From Pseudopyrenochaeta lycopersici (taxonomy: Eukaryota > Ascomycota > Dothideomycetes > Pleosporales > Pseudopyrenochaetaceae): 64,000 nucleotides of DNA. Positions 12,716-24,284 of the stretch are shown piece after piece; the first letter of the stretch is position 1; each line of letters opens with the position of its first letter. The DNA lies in NCBI GenBank assembly GCA_003313425.1, contig NHZP01000006.1, forward strand, positions 1-64,000. Direction: 5' to 3'. The notes beneath the pieces are model-generated. The model ran no database searches and was not told the DNA's origin. It was given only the letters and a program-made list of their open reading frames with translations. Both the position numbers and the translations under genes were made by a program.

Positions 12716-12953
12716 TATATAAAGGAGAGCTGAGCACGGCCTATTGCAGGGGCCATTATACGGTAGGAGCGTAAGCAGCGTGTACGCGTGCGCGAGCGCG
12801 TACGTGATCGCGCACGTGATCGCACACGTGAGTCTACCTTCAGGTGTCTCCTGCGTGAGCTTGCCCATCAGCTTGCACGTGAGCGCGCACGTGAGCCTAC
12901 CGTACTCCAGGTCACAGCGCGTTGTTTGCAACAAGTACGCTATTAGAGACTAA
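12716..12953. other. GC-rich, CACGTG-containing island between D1 and D2
   Basis: 238 bp of non-RIP sequence with about half a dozen CACGTG palindromes, many inside the local repeat GCGCACGTGATC or its variants (12795-12900). Short open frames on both strands exist only because stops are rare in this GC-rich repeat; I do not call them genes. It is not LTR or pol sequence of either neighbour. Origin unknown. Confidence 0.5.
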
Positions 12954-14196
12954 GTTATAGTTAATATAATTAATTAGTCTACTAAATAAGAATTAAAGAA
13001 GCTAAACTTTAAGTAGGTAAAGCTTTATAGTATTATAAGAGTTATATATAATAGCTAGGTATATTAACTAGACCTCTTACTAGATATATTAGGTAGTAGA
13101 GTTTTTCTTATATTTTACTCTAAGCTTCTTTAGCCTACGCCTTTATAAGGGCTTCTAGATTAAGCGCTAGCTTAGCTAGTAGCTATTAAAGTAATTAATC
13201 CTAATAGTAAAGTTTAAGATAAGTAACTTATTAATAATTTTCTTAATTACTAGTAAACTAGCGTTAAAGACTGCTAAAAGCGTAAGTAGTAGTACCTAAT
13301 TAAATAAACTAGATACTTAAAACCTACCTAGTACTTAGTAACTAAGTACCCTAATAACTATAACGCTTATCTATTTTATTAGTAATAGCTTAATAAGCCT
13401 AAGCTATCTACTTATTATATACTTCTAAATTAGTTACTACTTAATAAGGATAGGCTAGCTATAGAAGAGTATCTTAGTAGTAATAAAGGTATCTAAAAAA
13501 GCTTTACTTAAGTTAGCGCGCCTTAATTTATGCAGCCTTACCTAAGTTTACACGTCTATAGCCTTAATTTACGTAGCCTTACTTTAGTTTATACGTCTTT
13601 AGCTTTACTTTACGTATTTATAGCCTTAAAATTACTTACTTTTACTCTTACTTTATATAGTACGCTTTACTTTACGCGCTATATCTAAGGACTTTATAAC
13701 TAAATAAAAATTATAAAGTTTACTCTTATATATATTATATAAAAGTCTTTAAGTTCTATTTTTATATTATAAGGTAGAAGTACTAGAAAATACCTTAGAG
13801 TTTAGGAATTTTATATAAGAAACTATTTAGATATATGCAGCGCTATATAAAGCCTATTACTAGATTTACTAAGTTAGAAAGACTTAGTAGTAAATAGTTT
13901 TCTTATATTTTATCTTAAATTTTTATCTTTTAGTTTAGAAGCCTTTACTATTTTAAAGGGGGAAGTTATATTAGGGTTTAATCCTTTTAGGTTACTAGAC
14001 GCAGGTAAAAGGTAACTCTTACCTCTTACCTTTCACCTAGCTAGATAACTGGATCGGGACTAGCCTGCTCTAGCTCATGTATATATGCAGCACCTCTCCC
14101 CCGAAGGTGAGATGTATCTGCTATTTTGTCTATTTCCTTTTAAATTGAGTTTCTTCAACTAAAACCGTCCCAACTGTGCGTGTGGACTGCCTTACA
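12954..14196 (+). mobile_element. D2: truncated, strongly RIP-mutated D copy
   Basis: Contains the 3' end of family D: internal sequence parallel to about 11840-12413 of D1, a polypurine tract (aaagggggaag) and one LTR. The 5' LTR, gag and most of pol are absent. Compared with D1 it shows C-to-T and G-to-A changes at CpA and CpG. It ends against non-repetitive DNA at 14197. Confidence 0.7.
13969..14196 (+). repeat. LTR of D2 (228 bp)
   Basis: Matches the D1 LTRs but has a single 37-bp unit instead of three, which accounts for the length difference (228 against 302). Starts TATTAGGG (TG to TA by RIP), ends TGCCTTACA. Confidence 0.8.
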
Positions 14197-14497
14197 GTTC
14201 GACAGCTGTGGGTTTTGATTGTGGGTACAAACCTCATCAGCTATTTTGCTAGGTGACACCATGACGATACAGATTAGGTAATTAAGTGCTTTTAGCTAGA
14301 TTCAGGGCTACGTAGGGCCTTCATCCCTGCACAGCCAACAGGAGTCCATCATCGTCAACATCATCATCAATCAATCTTAGGGCCTCTGCACTAGCCACCC
14401 GCACTGCGTTGCCATCAATTTACTGTCCAAGCGTAAGTACTGGGCTCCTAGGAGAACAGCTGGACTTCCTAGTAAGACTAGTGCTGCTAGTTATCGG
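14197..14497. other. 3' flank of the fusion gene, no gene seen
   Basis: Normal-composition DNA between the D2 LTR and the stop codon of the minus-strand fusion gene; it must hold that gene's 3' UTR and polyadenylation signal. Nothing else recognised. Confidence 0.5.
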
Positions 14498-17040
14498 TCA
14501 TAATCGTCCGCCAGAATGGAGGTCAACCAGCGGTCGCGCGGGCCTGACTAAGTTGAGGTAGAGTGGGAAAACGGTCCCGGAAACGAAGAGAGCAAGGACG
14601 ACACAGAATGAATATTGCGCGGAATTGTCGTGTGCCCGTAGAACTATCAACGCGATGAAGGGGAAAATACAGGCTCCTAAGGTTGCACTGCTCTCCAATA
14701 GGCAAGCAGCAAGTTTAGTCCGCCTACCTAGGCCGCGCAGTCCGATCGCAATACATAAATTAGGGGTAGGTCCTATAAAAACAGACAGCACTAGGGTCAT
14801 AGCTTGGGCTCTATTAACAGAGATCCATTCAAGCCGCATGATCAGCGCAGAGAATGTAATGCCGCAAGTGTAAGTAAGGAGCAAAAGGAGCCGTGGGGGA
14901 ATAAGAAAGCACAAGAACGCAACGATGAAATGCCCAACGACGTATGTAGCAGTTAGAACGATACTAAAATCCAATGTGTTAAGCTTTGTGGAGGTGTAGG
15001 TGCTGGTAGCGACGCTGGACAGGGCGTTACTAACAAATGTTCGGAGGCATGTCAATGCTGCGGCAGAACAGGCCGTTGATAGCATGGCTATAGCCAATGA
15101 CGTATAAATGATAGGCAGTTTGCCGAAATATTTCCGTGAAGGATCTATCCACAATCGTTCGCCTCGTTTATCCAGTTCTGAATCGGCTATTTCGGGAAGA
15201 GGAGCGTAGTGGATGAGGAAGCCAAGTAAGACGGTAAAAAGCGCGATGCCCAAGTACGCCCACTGGATGGCAATTAAGCTTCGAGTACTGACTACGTGCG
15301 TAAAAAAGAGTTTGTGCGAGAGCACAATGCTCATCAATGCACCCGTATATCCAATGGCCTGCCCAAGGAGCAACCGGATTTCACTGTGTTGGGGGGGTCC
15401 GCAGAGTGTGAGAAAGACGGACGCAGCTACATCTACGAGGGATAGACCGACGCCGACGACAATGGTGGAGACAACAAAGCCGGAATAGGAGCGCAAGGCC
15501 CCAGATGGCCAAAACATGAGCGTTCCAACGCAGATTACACCTAGAGCGGTAATGAACGTGGCTTTAATCCCAACGTGGCTCATGATCCAATACCCAAGCA
15601 GAGAGCCAACCATTTGGCCACCGTAACTGGCTGATGAGAGGCCTATGGCCTGGACCTTATTTGACACGATAGAGATCGTACCATTAAGGGAAAAGAGCAT
15701 GGCACTGGTTACCCCCATCAGAAATAGGAGAGTGGCAATCAAGATGCAGTACTTGACGGTCTCGGAGTCCCTCAGGTCAAGCATGCACTTGAGCGGTTCC
15801 ATATTTGTGGATATAAAGTGAACAGAGCGTTCGGTGTCTTGGTAAGGCACTCCTCCTGATTGCAGAGCCATCGCAGGCCCCATATCCGGCGCTGTCAGGA
15901 AGCTCATACACATCTGCGTCTCTTTATATTCAGGTAGCGGTGTCCTGGGTTCAGACAACAGCTCTGCCGTCGCTGAAACCGTTGCTGATTTTGACCGACG
16001 AAGGAGCCGATGATAATTGAGTGAAGGAGAGAAGCTTCCTTGGCGAGAAGATAATAGCGACAATTCGCGGTCGGGGCTGCTGGAAGCACGATGCATTGCT
16101 ATTTTCGAGATAACCAGTTTTAATAACGGTTTTAGGGTGGGGACGCAGCCACAGACGATGCCCACATTAATCTCGATAGCAGACCACATAAGCACCAAAC
16201 TGACATTGTGGGAGAACTCTAAACTTGTGGTAAGCTTGGTGCTTGCCTGCTCGTGGAGGTCTTCCGCTGCCAGCTGCATGTAGTAAATACGGGCGACGTC
16301 GATAACGGTGACGAAGATAACGCCAAGCAGAAATGTCAGTATCAAGATAGCCTTTTGCCGCCGCGGCAGGGACAGTGTCGTCAGTACAGGGATGGGCAGG
16401 ATGAGGATGGCAATGTCAGAGGCGACATTGACAGGCGCCGAGGCTAGATAGATGCTCTCAATAGAGGTACAGCTTGGGTTCTTGATAGCGAGATTGTATG
16501 CGGCTTGTACGGGCCGACACTGGAAGGCAGTGACGAAAGTGAGTACAACACCACCAATATTAACGACAGCAAGAGTAAGGTAGGAGCCGATGCGAAGGAA
16601 CTTCTGCGGGTATCGTGCAACATCGAGATAGAGAAGTAGGATGGAGGTCTTAGCAGCCATCACCGCCGGGTTATAGAGAACAATAGCCGCATACTCTGCG
16701 ACCAGCAGCGAAGTCCGCCAGGCGGCAGGGATGCTGTCGCCATGAAGGCCGAGGCCTTTCGAGGTACCGATTCCAACAGCTAAGAACATGCCCAAAGCGA
16801 GGATCTTAAGGTTTATATCAGTGTCAGTCTGAGCCTCAGCTATAATCTCGGTCTCAATCTGTATGTGTTCCCACTCACCCACGCTAGTAGAATGGTATAA
16901 TCGTCCCAGCCGCGGTACTTGATGATGCCGACGCGGCTGACGAGGCGCGCAGCGACAAAGAGACTGGCGAGGATAAAGGTCGCCGTCACGCTAATACAGA
17001 CGGCTCTGCTACGGCTTTCATTATGGGTGGCGAGGAACAT
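14498..17040 (-). CDS. Pth11-like rhodopsin domain fused to FucP-like MFS transporter
   Basis: Two exons, join(17040..16879, 16804..14498), 822 aa. Exon 1 (54 codons) starts at MFLATHNESR and ends in DDYTILLAW. A GTGAGT donor and TTAAG acceptor give a phase-0 74-bp intron, and exon 2 continues ILALGMFLAVG, which restores the fungal rhodopsin-domain pattern (GWDDYT at residues 44-49). Residues about 14-290 contain the hydrophobic helices of this Pth11-like receptor family. Residues about 290-400 are a hydrophilic Ser/Pro-rich linker. Residues about 400-810 are a major-facilitator domain of the fucose-permease type, with ATFITALG, LMFWPSGALRS and LCGPPQHSEIR blocks. The two domains share one uninterrupted exon, so the fusion is not an annotation merge. 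Both halves should lie in a membrane; a sensor linked to a sugar-type transporter is inference. Codons and composition are normal, without RIP. Neighbours are a D-family LTR downstream and a long intergenic region upstream. Confidence 0.85.
16805..16878 (-). other. intron of the fusion gene (74 bp)
   Basis: Minus strand: donor GTGAGT at 16878-16873, branch-like CTGAC 26 to 22 nt before the 3' end, acceptor AAG. The open frame continues through the intron from an ATG at 16882, but that reading replaces the conserved DDYT exon with a charged stretch, so the spliced form is preferred. Confidence 0.8.
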
Positions 17041-17534
17041 AGAAGCTGGAGCTCGCGTGGATGGCGCTTTTTGTGTAGGTTGAGGGTTGAGATATTAGGA
17101 GTTTTCATGGTTGAGGATTTATAGTTGCAATAACTGCCTCACCGAGTCAGGGACCCTCAGCTAGGCGTAATATCTAGAGGAAGGAGACATTACTCCAATC
17201 ACTACCTCTCACTAAAATAGAATCCGAGATTGCATTTGAGTAACAAGTGCGGAATCCGAGAACAGTTGAGGCGTTACTGAGCGAATGAGGTGGCATTTTC
17301 TTCAGTAATCTAATCCAGTACTAGTTAGGGGATCGCACTGATTATGGATTTCGCAACGTTAATTATCCTCTGCCATTCTCTGTCGATTAAACAAAACAGT
17401 CGTGACGCCACCCGACTAAAAAACGACACTTTTCAAAGACATATGCAACTTATCATATCAAAGAGTTTCTGATTTGTTTTTGCAGGTGGTGGCGGCCATA
17501 AACTGGACTTCCTCCAATGCAACGCGCAAAACCA

Positions 17535-17625
17535 AAGACCAGAAACGCCGCTCGGAATTCCCCAGACGCCACACAATTTTTGCGAGCCGAATCGGAAGCC
17601 TAACCGTAAGCCATGCAAGACAACC
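17535..17625 (-). repeat. dispersed short repeat, copy 1
   Basis: Minus strand contains GCTTCCGATTCGG ... TGTGGCGTCTGGGG ... TTCCGAGCGG. Aligns with 18060-18150 on the plus strand and more weakly with 21795-21860. The first two copies are in opposite orientation about 450 bp apart. No terminal repeats or duplications seen; the element type is unknown. Confidence 0.45.
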
Positions 17626-18059
17626 TTAACTTTAGATGAATTGCAAGTATCATAGTAATGTGCTATGTTGTGCGTTCTAGTGCCATCAATACAGTTAGTT
17701 TCAGCCTTTATCGTTGTGTATAAACACCACCAGTTGTTCCGCCATGCAAAATGCATTTGAATCATGCAAGAATTTAGAGTTATTGTCGCTGGTCAGGCAT
17801 ATTCTCAAACAGCCTCAGAAGACCTATATTTAGTAATTCAGCTGTGCGCTATGCACAGGGAGAGGATCCTATAAAGGGCGAACTCAAGAGGCTGGTATTT
17901 TACGTTAAGAACGGCCCGATAAACAGCCAATCAAAGCGCTGTGCAAAAGTTAGGTGTTCTTTCTGGCTTTCCCTTCCACAAGAAAGTATACCCTTTGGGA
18001 AAAATTCTTCCTTTATCCTAGGACATTGTCTGCTGATTTCACGAGAAGTGGTCAACGGA

Positions 18060-18150
18060 TATGCTTCCGACTTGTTGAGAAAATGGTGTGGCGTCTGGGT
18101 CCCTCCGAGCGGCTTTTTCGATACCCGGTTCTGCGAAATGAAGCTGCGCC
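18060..18150 (+). repeat. dispersed short repeat, copy 2
   Basis: Contains GCTTCCGACTTG ... TGGTGTGGCGTCTGGG ... CTCCGAGCGGC, the same ordered blocks as copy 1 but in plus orientation. Translated short frames in both copies share a CGVWxxPSG stretch, which could be a decayed coding segment or simply shared repeat sequence. Confidence 0.45.
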
Positions 18151-20282
18151 GTCCTAACAAGAGAGAAGAAACCAGATGCCACAGACTGAGCAGTAAGAAT
18201 TGGCAGTAAGAATTGGCAGGTTTACCGAGAACTGCTCCCAGAAATCATGTTTATCCGATGGCAGACTTTATCAACTCAAAGATTGTATTCTATCAGGGGA
18301 TCAAGCAGAGACATTAATGTTGGTAGCACCACATATTTCAGTGCTGCTACTGCCAACTCGAGAGGTAAGGTGGCTAGCGCAGACTTTGTCAGATTGGCAC
18401 TGACTCTCAGCTGCAGGGTCTTCATGCTACCAAAATCTCCCAAGCCTTCTCTGGGGCATAGCCATCTTTGGAGGTACGCTTATTGGGGCCCTTAAGCCTT
18501 GAAACCGACGTACACCTACGAGCTTTTGTGGGCTTGTAGGTGCCTTAGAAAATCCAGGTTGTTTGACTTAGAGCCTTCTCGCAATGGAAACTGGCCTGAA
18601 ATGGATAACGGCACAATCCCAGCGGGACGGGAACTTTCGTTAGCACGGACTGCAAGCCATGTTATCGATCTAGTTGCTTTTGTTGAACGTTTTCCCCTTC
18701 CCGCTATGCCAACGGGCTTCTAAGTCACTAGTACTACGAAAATTCTACAAACACTGACAGGAACGTGCCATATGGGGGAGTATCCCACTCATACAAAGTC
18801 CCCACTAAAACTACCACAACCTCGATATTCCCGCACCTTTCAACGCGCGATTACCTTCAAAGAAAGCGAGATACAGCTTGCCCTGCATAATTTAGAGTAA
18901 AATGCGACTCTCTGCGTGCGATACGCCACGAAGATCTACAACGCCTCTCGAAAGGTCCTTAGTCGTCGACGCCCTGGAATGCCTTCTTGACGCGATTGCA
19001 CGCCCTTTTCAATGAATCTTAACAAAAAAATAACAGAGTGGTTGTTCAGCATATACTTGGCCTAGACGTGTGAAAATTTCCATCCTCATCGGTGGCCCCT
19101 GCGTTTGCCAGCAGAACCCGGCCGCTGGGCATGCAGGGACAGCAGGACACGGTGCGCGCAGGTCATCACCAGCCTTCGCAACAACAACCATGTCCAAGGT
19201 TTTCGAGCATGGTTTTTGGTGCCTAAGAGCATGCTGAGTCGAATCACGGCGCGTGCGTCCGGGATAGTAACGGCAACGCGCCTATAACCAAACTGTCGGT
19301 AAACCAGGCTACTCGCATCAAGTAACCGAACCATCATGGAACAACCGGGGTTAAACCCAGCCTATCCGCCAGTATCGTATGAATAGGCGTTTGGCTGCTC
19401 AATGTTACTCACAATTGTGGCAACCCACGGGTCGGCATTTCCCACAAAAGACGTGGGGCCTTGGCGTCGCATGGCAATGAAAGCAAGGTTCCTCCCCAAA
19501 ATCTCCTCTTGTCCATTCTTTTTCTTTCACGCACAAGCCAGTGGAAAATCTTCGCTTGTGAAAGTTGCAATTCGCGAGGTGGGTTTCAGCACGGGCCCTG
19601 TACTGCGGATCGGCAAGGTGGCAGGTCAGGTTGCCAATGACTTGCACCAATGAATGCGAAAGGGTGGAGGGCACAAGTCGTTGGTCGTTGATAAAGTTGA
19701 GGAAGCCCAGCAAAAACGCTGGGCCACGGCATCCAACATGATGGTGGAATGCTCGTGCTCTCGACCTGCCCCAAAACCCCTTGCCCAAAATTCACACTTC
19801 TCCACCAATCAGACTACTGCCGCACAGAGTTCTTTTTTGTTGGATATGACGCAGATTATCCAGCTCGCTCACTACTTCAGGCATGTCGCTTTGCAGGGGG
19901 CGCCGCAAACCAGACTCGGCATAATGGGCACAAGTGCTCCAGCACCGGTTCACCGCTTCCCTACAAATTTGAAATACTTACATATGGAAATATGAATCAC
20001 AAACGGGTTGGTGAGGTTTTTCCCCGCGCTTTAGTTGAAGCTCTGAACTAGAAGAACAAGTGTGATAATTCTTTCTATCTATGAACTAAAAACCTACGTA
20101 TGGGCTGCATTAACATTATGTATGACCAGGCATATATCATTCAAAAACGGTCACCAGGCTGTATGTATAGTCAAACTGTGTTCTCTACGGTAGGAGAGCT
20201 ATGTTTCAGTTCCCCTAGGGAGTGGACATTGAAGTTCAGATTAGGACATGGGTTGGATGAACGTGTTTACCTTCTCATTTGG

Positions 20283-20640
20283 CGGTAACAAGTTGCCACT
20301 GCATCACCATCCTAGAGCTGGTCGTCCCTTTCAAAGTCCCCAGCGATTATCAGATAGAGCCGTCTACTATACTTGCGGCGGACGCTCTTAATTGTTTTCT
20401 AAATTATGTTAAGCCTCCTGTTGAGTTTGTCGTCCTCTAGGTCTAATTTCATTAGGATATAGACTAAGGATAGCGAGCGGGGGTCTTATTCTAAGTTAAT
20501 TACACGTGCTGCCATATTAGTAGATCTAGTCAATGTTAGTCGTTCCGTATTTGTTGTCTGTATCTATTGTCAGGACTCTGGTCTATGTCCACCAAAACAT
20601 GCAACCAAAAGGTACGAGTGATTATCAATAGCTAATATCG
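20283..20640 (-). pseudogene. LINE-type endonuclease fragment
   Basis: Minus strand, one frame with RIP-type stops at Q/W positions: RSLSLVYILMKLD, LNRRLNII-KTIKSVRRKY, LYLIIAGDFERDDQL-DGDAV. The AGDFxRxDxLW block is characteristic of the apurinic-like endonuclease domain of fungal non-LTR retrotransposons (Tad1-like). The reading stops matching at about 20283. Reverse transcriptase is absent, so this is a small relic. AT-rich sequence to the right (to about 21250) may be more of the same decayed element. Confidence 0.6.
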
Positions 20641-22684
20641 CGCATAGAATATCACGTATAGCTATTTAGGACTAGCTATTGTCCGTATCACAGTGCCTAA
20701 TACCTACCGCATGGCTTTACGTCGTGGGCTCCCTTCCGAGTGCTCTAGGAGGAGTAGAGTCCGGTGCTTGTGCTACCTAGGACAATAGCTAGAAGTAAAT
20801 TCTAGTTTGAGCTCCTTATAGTATATAATCGCTAATTTTAAAAACCAATGAAACCTTATAAAGGGTTATTTGTCAAAGCTTTCATATAATAAAAAAATCT
20901 ATAGAGCTTTTAAGAGATCTACTGCTTCTAAAACGCTCATTACAGACTTAATTATACTTAGCATAGTACCGTATCACTCTAGAATAATAAAGATGCTATC
21001 AATATTCTTCTAAACGACATACTAAGATAATTAGAAGTTAAAAATATAATATTCGCCCTCTATTAAGGCCTAATTTAATAATGAAACCCCAGCGCGAAAA
21101 ATCTTTCGTGGTGATGCTCAGACTAAATTATTCTTGTTATATTAAAAAGGCGCTTCTTCTTAACATAAATCCTAGATCTTAGATCCTAACAGCAGTATAA
21201 CTCTAGATTTTAAGAGTACACTAGCGCTACGTCTAAATAGAACGATTCGCGCTTGAGCTTTCGGAAACTATAGTGCTCAGAAGTAGCGAGAATGCGCCGG
21301 TCGCTGTAAGTGTATTCTGCCACCAATGAGGACATGCTATTCAACTACTAAAGCGTATGCTAATTATGTTCTGTCGACAGCTTTTAGCGGTGCCCTTGCG
21401 CTGGGTCTCGCTCCCGACAAATTCTAGCGGGTGAGCGTTCCAACCCATTGACCTGGATAACGTATCCACATCATCTTCTGTCACATGCCTCTGCAACACG
21501 AGCACCAAAATTTGTGAACTTTCCCGTGTAATTTCAAAGCTAAAAGTGAGGCCCAAATTCCTCAAACCTCAGCTGCCTGAGCTTTCGCAGATCTCAAAAT
21601 GACAGGGGTCTGCAAAGAAGCAGGAACTGCTATGCTCATTTGTTTGAGGGTCTGTCGCATATCCTTGAGATAATGGTGCAGCAGCAGACACACCGATAAT
21701 GGGCCTCGCGATGATTATCACATTTTGTCAAGGTCTAGGCGAGACAACCGCAGCCCCTAATATGTTATTCGCAGGGACTGTTAACTTTAAATGCCACCTG
21801 GAGTTCCCCGCGCACCATATAACTTTCTCGCCGAATCGGAGTCGTTGCCGTACGCCACTTGAGAGATGAACGCATGTGCGTCAGATGTTGTTCATGCTAG
21901 CGCCATCTGAGCGGATACTCATGGCAATCAATGCTTCAGCGAAGGCGCCTTGACTCACAACAGGACTGCGACCCAATGCAATACCTGGGTGCCACAAAAG
22001 CTCCCTGCAGATCAAACGCTTCACTGACTAGTTTCTTACTTCTGGGTCCCGGGCGTGGAGCCCGATGCAGATATGCCGCAACCCTGGGAAACGCCTGCTT
22101 GAAGGTTGTTGCGCGCTTCTGCAGGATCCGTCAGGACGCCCGCGATGGCGTCTTTGATTTGTCCTGAGCTCAATCCACCTGAGCCGATAAGGTATTGTGA
22201 GACCTTTCAGGCCTCAAAGGTAAGTGCCTCTCTTTTTAAAACCATTTGATGAAATTATCTTGGCTGGTCAATAGGCTCTTTCGAGTGTGGCTATCGAGGA
22301 GGTGTACCAACGAGCTGTTGGCACGGGCCTCAACGACCTGGGAGTCATGTGCTGTCGCAGCTTCCCTGCCGCCAAATCCTCCACTACTTTCCAATAAGGC
22401 GCTGCTGACAAACTGCATTCCAGGATCCCTGACAATCCGCTATTGCACTTGTGGGCAGCCACATCGGCTCACTGTTCTATGTGAGAGGAAGCTCCACCAC
22501 CTTCAGTAGTTAGCTCTTCTATCGTCAATATCTCGAACATAGCATGAGTTCAGCTCGATACTGCACTCAAGCTGGATTATCTATCGAATGAAAAGAAATA
22601 TTTTCCGGTCGTTCTATTGTCCATACGCCTATTACTCACTCCTGCACACCATTTCGTGCAGATATGTAACAGATATCGCCAAAT
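20641..22684. other. intergenic, AT-rich part then normal DNA
   Basis: 20641-21250 is AT-rich and partly RIP-like, probably upstream sequence of the LINE relic. 21250-22684 is normal in composition without a gene I can support; open frames are below 90 codons. A third weak copy of the dispersed repeat lies at 21795-21860 (minus). The stretch just before 22685 holds the promoter of the rhodopsin-domain gene. Confidence 0.45.
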
Positions 22685-23865
22685 ATGGTTAACTACGCTG
22701 TATACGCTGTGGTCCCAAATAGCATCCTGACTAGCATCGCCCTCTTTGTTTCAATTGCACGCATTTGCTATCGAACGCGCCCCGCTTGGCTTTTGAAATG
22801 GGACGACTATACCTTCATACTTTCCTTGGTAAGTAAAGGACTACACCAATCGAATGCTTCGTCCTCCTGATATCAATGACTAATGACAGCCTTTTCAGTT
22901 AATTTTGCTCGCATGGTTTTCACTAGACATAGCACTTTATATCCTTGGCCATGGGATTGTGGACTACGTGCCCGACCTGTCGATTTATATGCCATTGGCA
23001 ATCGCTGATGGACTTCTGTGGATCTGGGGACTCATTATGATCAGGATTTCAATGGGCTTTCTGCTTCTGCGACTTAAGGACTCAATGAAATGGAAGTGGC
23101 CTTTGTGGACTCTGATAATTGTACAAGCACTTCTAGCCCTTGCTGCCACAGCGATGCAGCTTGCGTCCTGCTGGCCTATATCTTCGGCTTGGAGACCTAC
23201 CTCAAATTCCAAATGCATCGACAAGAGGTCCTTCATGGTCTATGGCTTTGTCTTTAGTAGTGAGTTTTCAAAATCCAGAAGAAACCAGCTGCTAATACCG
23301 GATAGCCATAAACATCACTAGCGATCTTGTACTCGCGCTGATGCCCCTCGCGTTTATTTGGGGAATACACCGGCCGTGGCTCGAAAAGGTCCTTCTCTGC
23401 TGCCTCATGGCAGCCGGCCTCATGGCGACCGGCGTATCCATCACAAGAGTAGTCATCATCCTGCCGGCGATTGACCGGTGGTCTACTTGGTTAGCCGTTG
23501 TAAATGACATTTTGTGGGGCGCGGAGTTGACCATAGGTGTCATTGCTGCCTCACTTCCTTGTCTCAAGGCCCCAGCAGAAGAGATCCTCCTGCGTCTTGG
23601 TATTATCCGCCCCAAAAACGCCGCCAACGCTTCGCCAGAAAGTTTTCTAGTCCATATGTCCCATGGCAGTCATATTATGCTGCAGATGAATGATATCGAT
23701 CTCGGCGGCCTGGGCAAGAGGCATATGATAGCTTCTTCAAGCAACCAGACTGGGTCCATAGGTGCTCCAGACCATTTGCTAAAAGCTACAGAATCGCAAA
23801 ATACTAATACATTGCCGCTTGGGGATGATTCTGGTATCAAGGAACCCTTACACTGTTTTGTGTAA
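22685..23865 (+). CDS. Pth11-like rhodopsin-domain integral membrane protein
   Basis: Three exons, join(22685..22828, 22899..23259, 23306..23865), 354 aa. Exon 1 ends WDDYTFILSL before a GTAAGT donor; intron 1 (70 bp) ends TTTTCAG with CTAAT upstream. Intron 2 (46 bp, GTGAGT ... GCTAATACCGGATAG) restores FSTINITSDLVLAL. The WDDYT motif (residues 39-43) and the helix pattern match the fungal rhodopsin/Pth11-like receptor family. Helices lie at roughly residues 8-28, 46-66, 80-105, 118-145, 170-195, 205-230 and 240-260; a hydrophilic C-terminal tail of about 90 residues follows. The family includes the Magnaporthe surface-sensing receptor Pth11, but the ligand here is unknown. No CFEM domain is present. 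It shares its domain type with the N-terminal half of the fusion gene 5.6 kb away, in opposite orientation. No RIP changes. Confidence 0.82.
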
Positions 23866-24282
23866 CATGTCTTACAAACGAGATGGCACTCTAACTATGC
23901 CACTGAGCTATCAATTTTACTCGTATCTCTAAGAAGATTCATAAATTAGCTTTTATTATTTGAATACTTATACTTAATATTACGTATATTAGAGATAAAG
24001 ATTTCTATAGGAAAGTATAGAATTATAGTGCTTCATTACATAATGTTTTTGGGCCTTACATATCTACTCATATAAGATAATTATACAAACAGATCCTATC
24101 ATACTAATACCAAAGTATTTAACAAAAAGAGTATAACATAGACAATTAATAGGAAAATAGAGCCCTTAAAGTTACTATTCGAGGTATAAAAATCCCTAGC
24201 ATTCAGTTTATCTTAGCGCGGTTCGCGTCGTACAACTCCTGTCTTTGAGGTAGGATCTAGCCGTATGAGGACATACACCTAG
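23866..24282. other. AT-rich spacer
   Basis: 3' flank of the rhodopsin-domain gene, then an AT-rich stretch (23940-24200) with RIP-like composition and no readable domain. Confidence 0.45.
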
Positions 24283-24284
24283 TA

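Larger units (their letters stand above)
17041..20282. other. 3.2-kb intergenic region, no convincing gene
   Basis: Normal composition. Holds the promoter of the minus-strand fusion gene (directly right of 17040). Short open frames exist on both strands (longest about 127 codons) but none shows a recognised domain, conserved start or intron pattern. A direct 14-bp duplication (agtaagaattggca) is at 18191-18218. Two diverged copies of a dispersed motif are listed separately. Confidence 0.5.

Noticed and set aside
12640..12953. Three short open frames on both strands, some Arg-rich
   Set aside because: They lie in the GC-rich CACGTG repeat and D LTR, where stops are rare; repetitive translation, no domain, overlapping on both strands.
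17433..20051. Several open frames of 80-127 codons on both strands
   Set aside because: No recognised domain, no consistent splice sites, mutually overlapping; two share a motif only because they lie on copies of a dispersed repeat.
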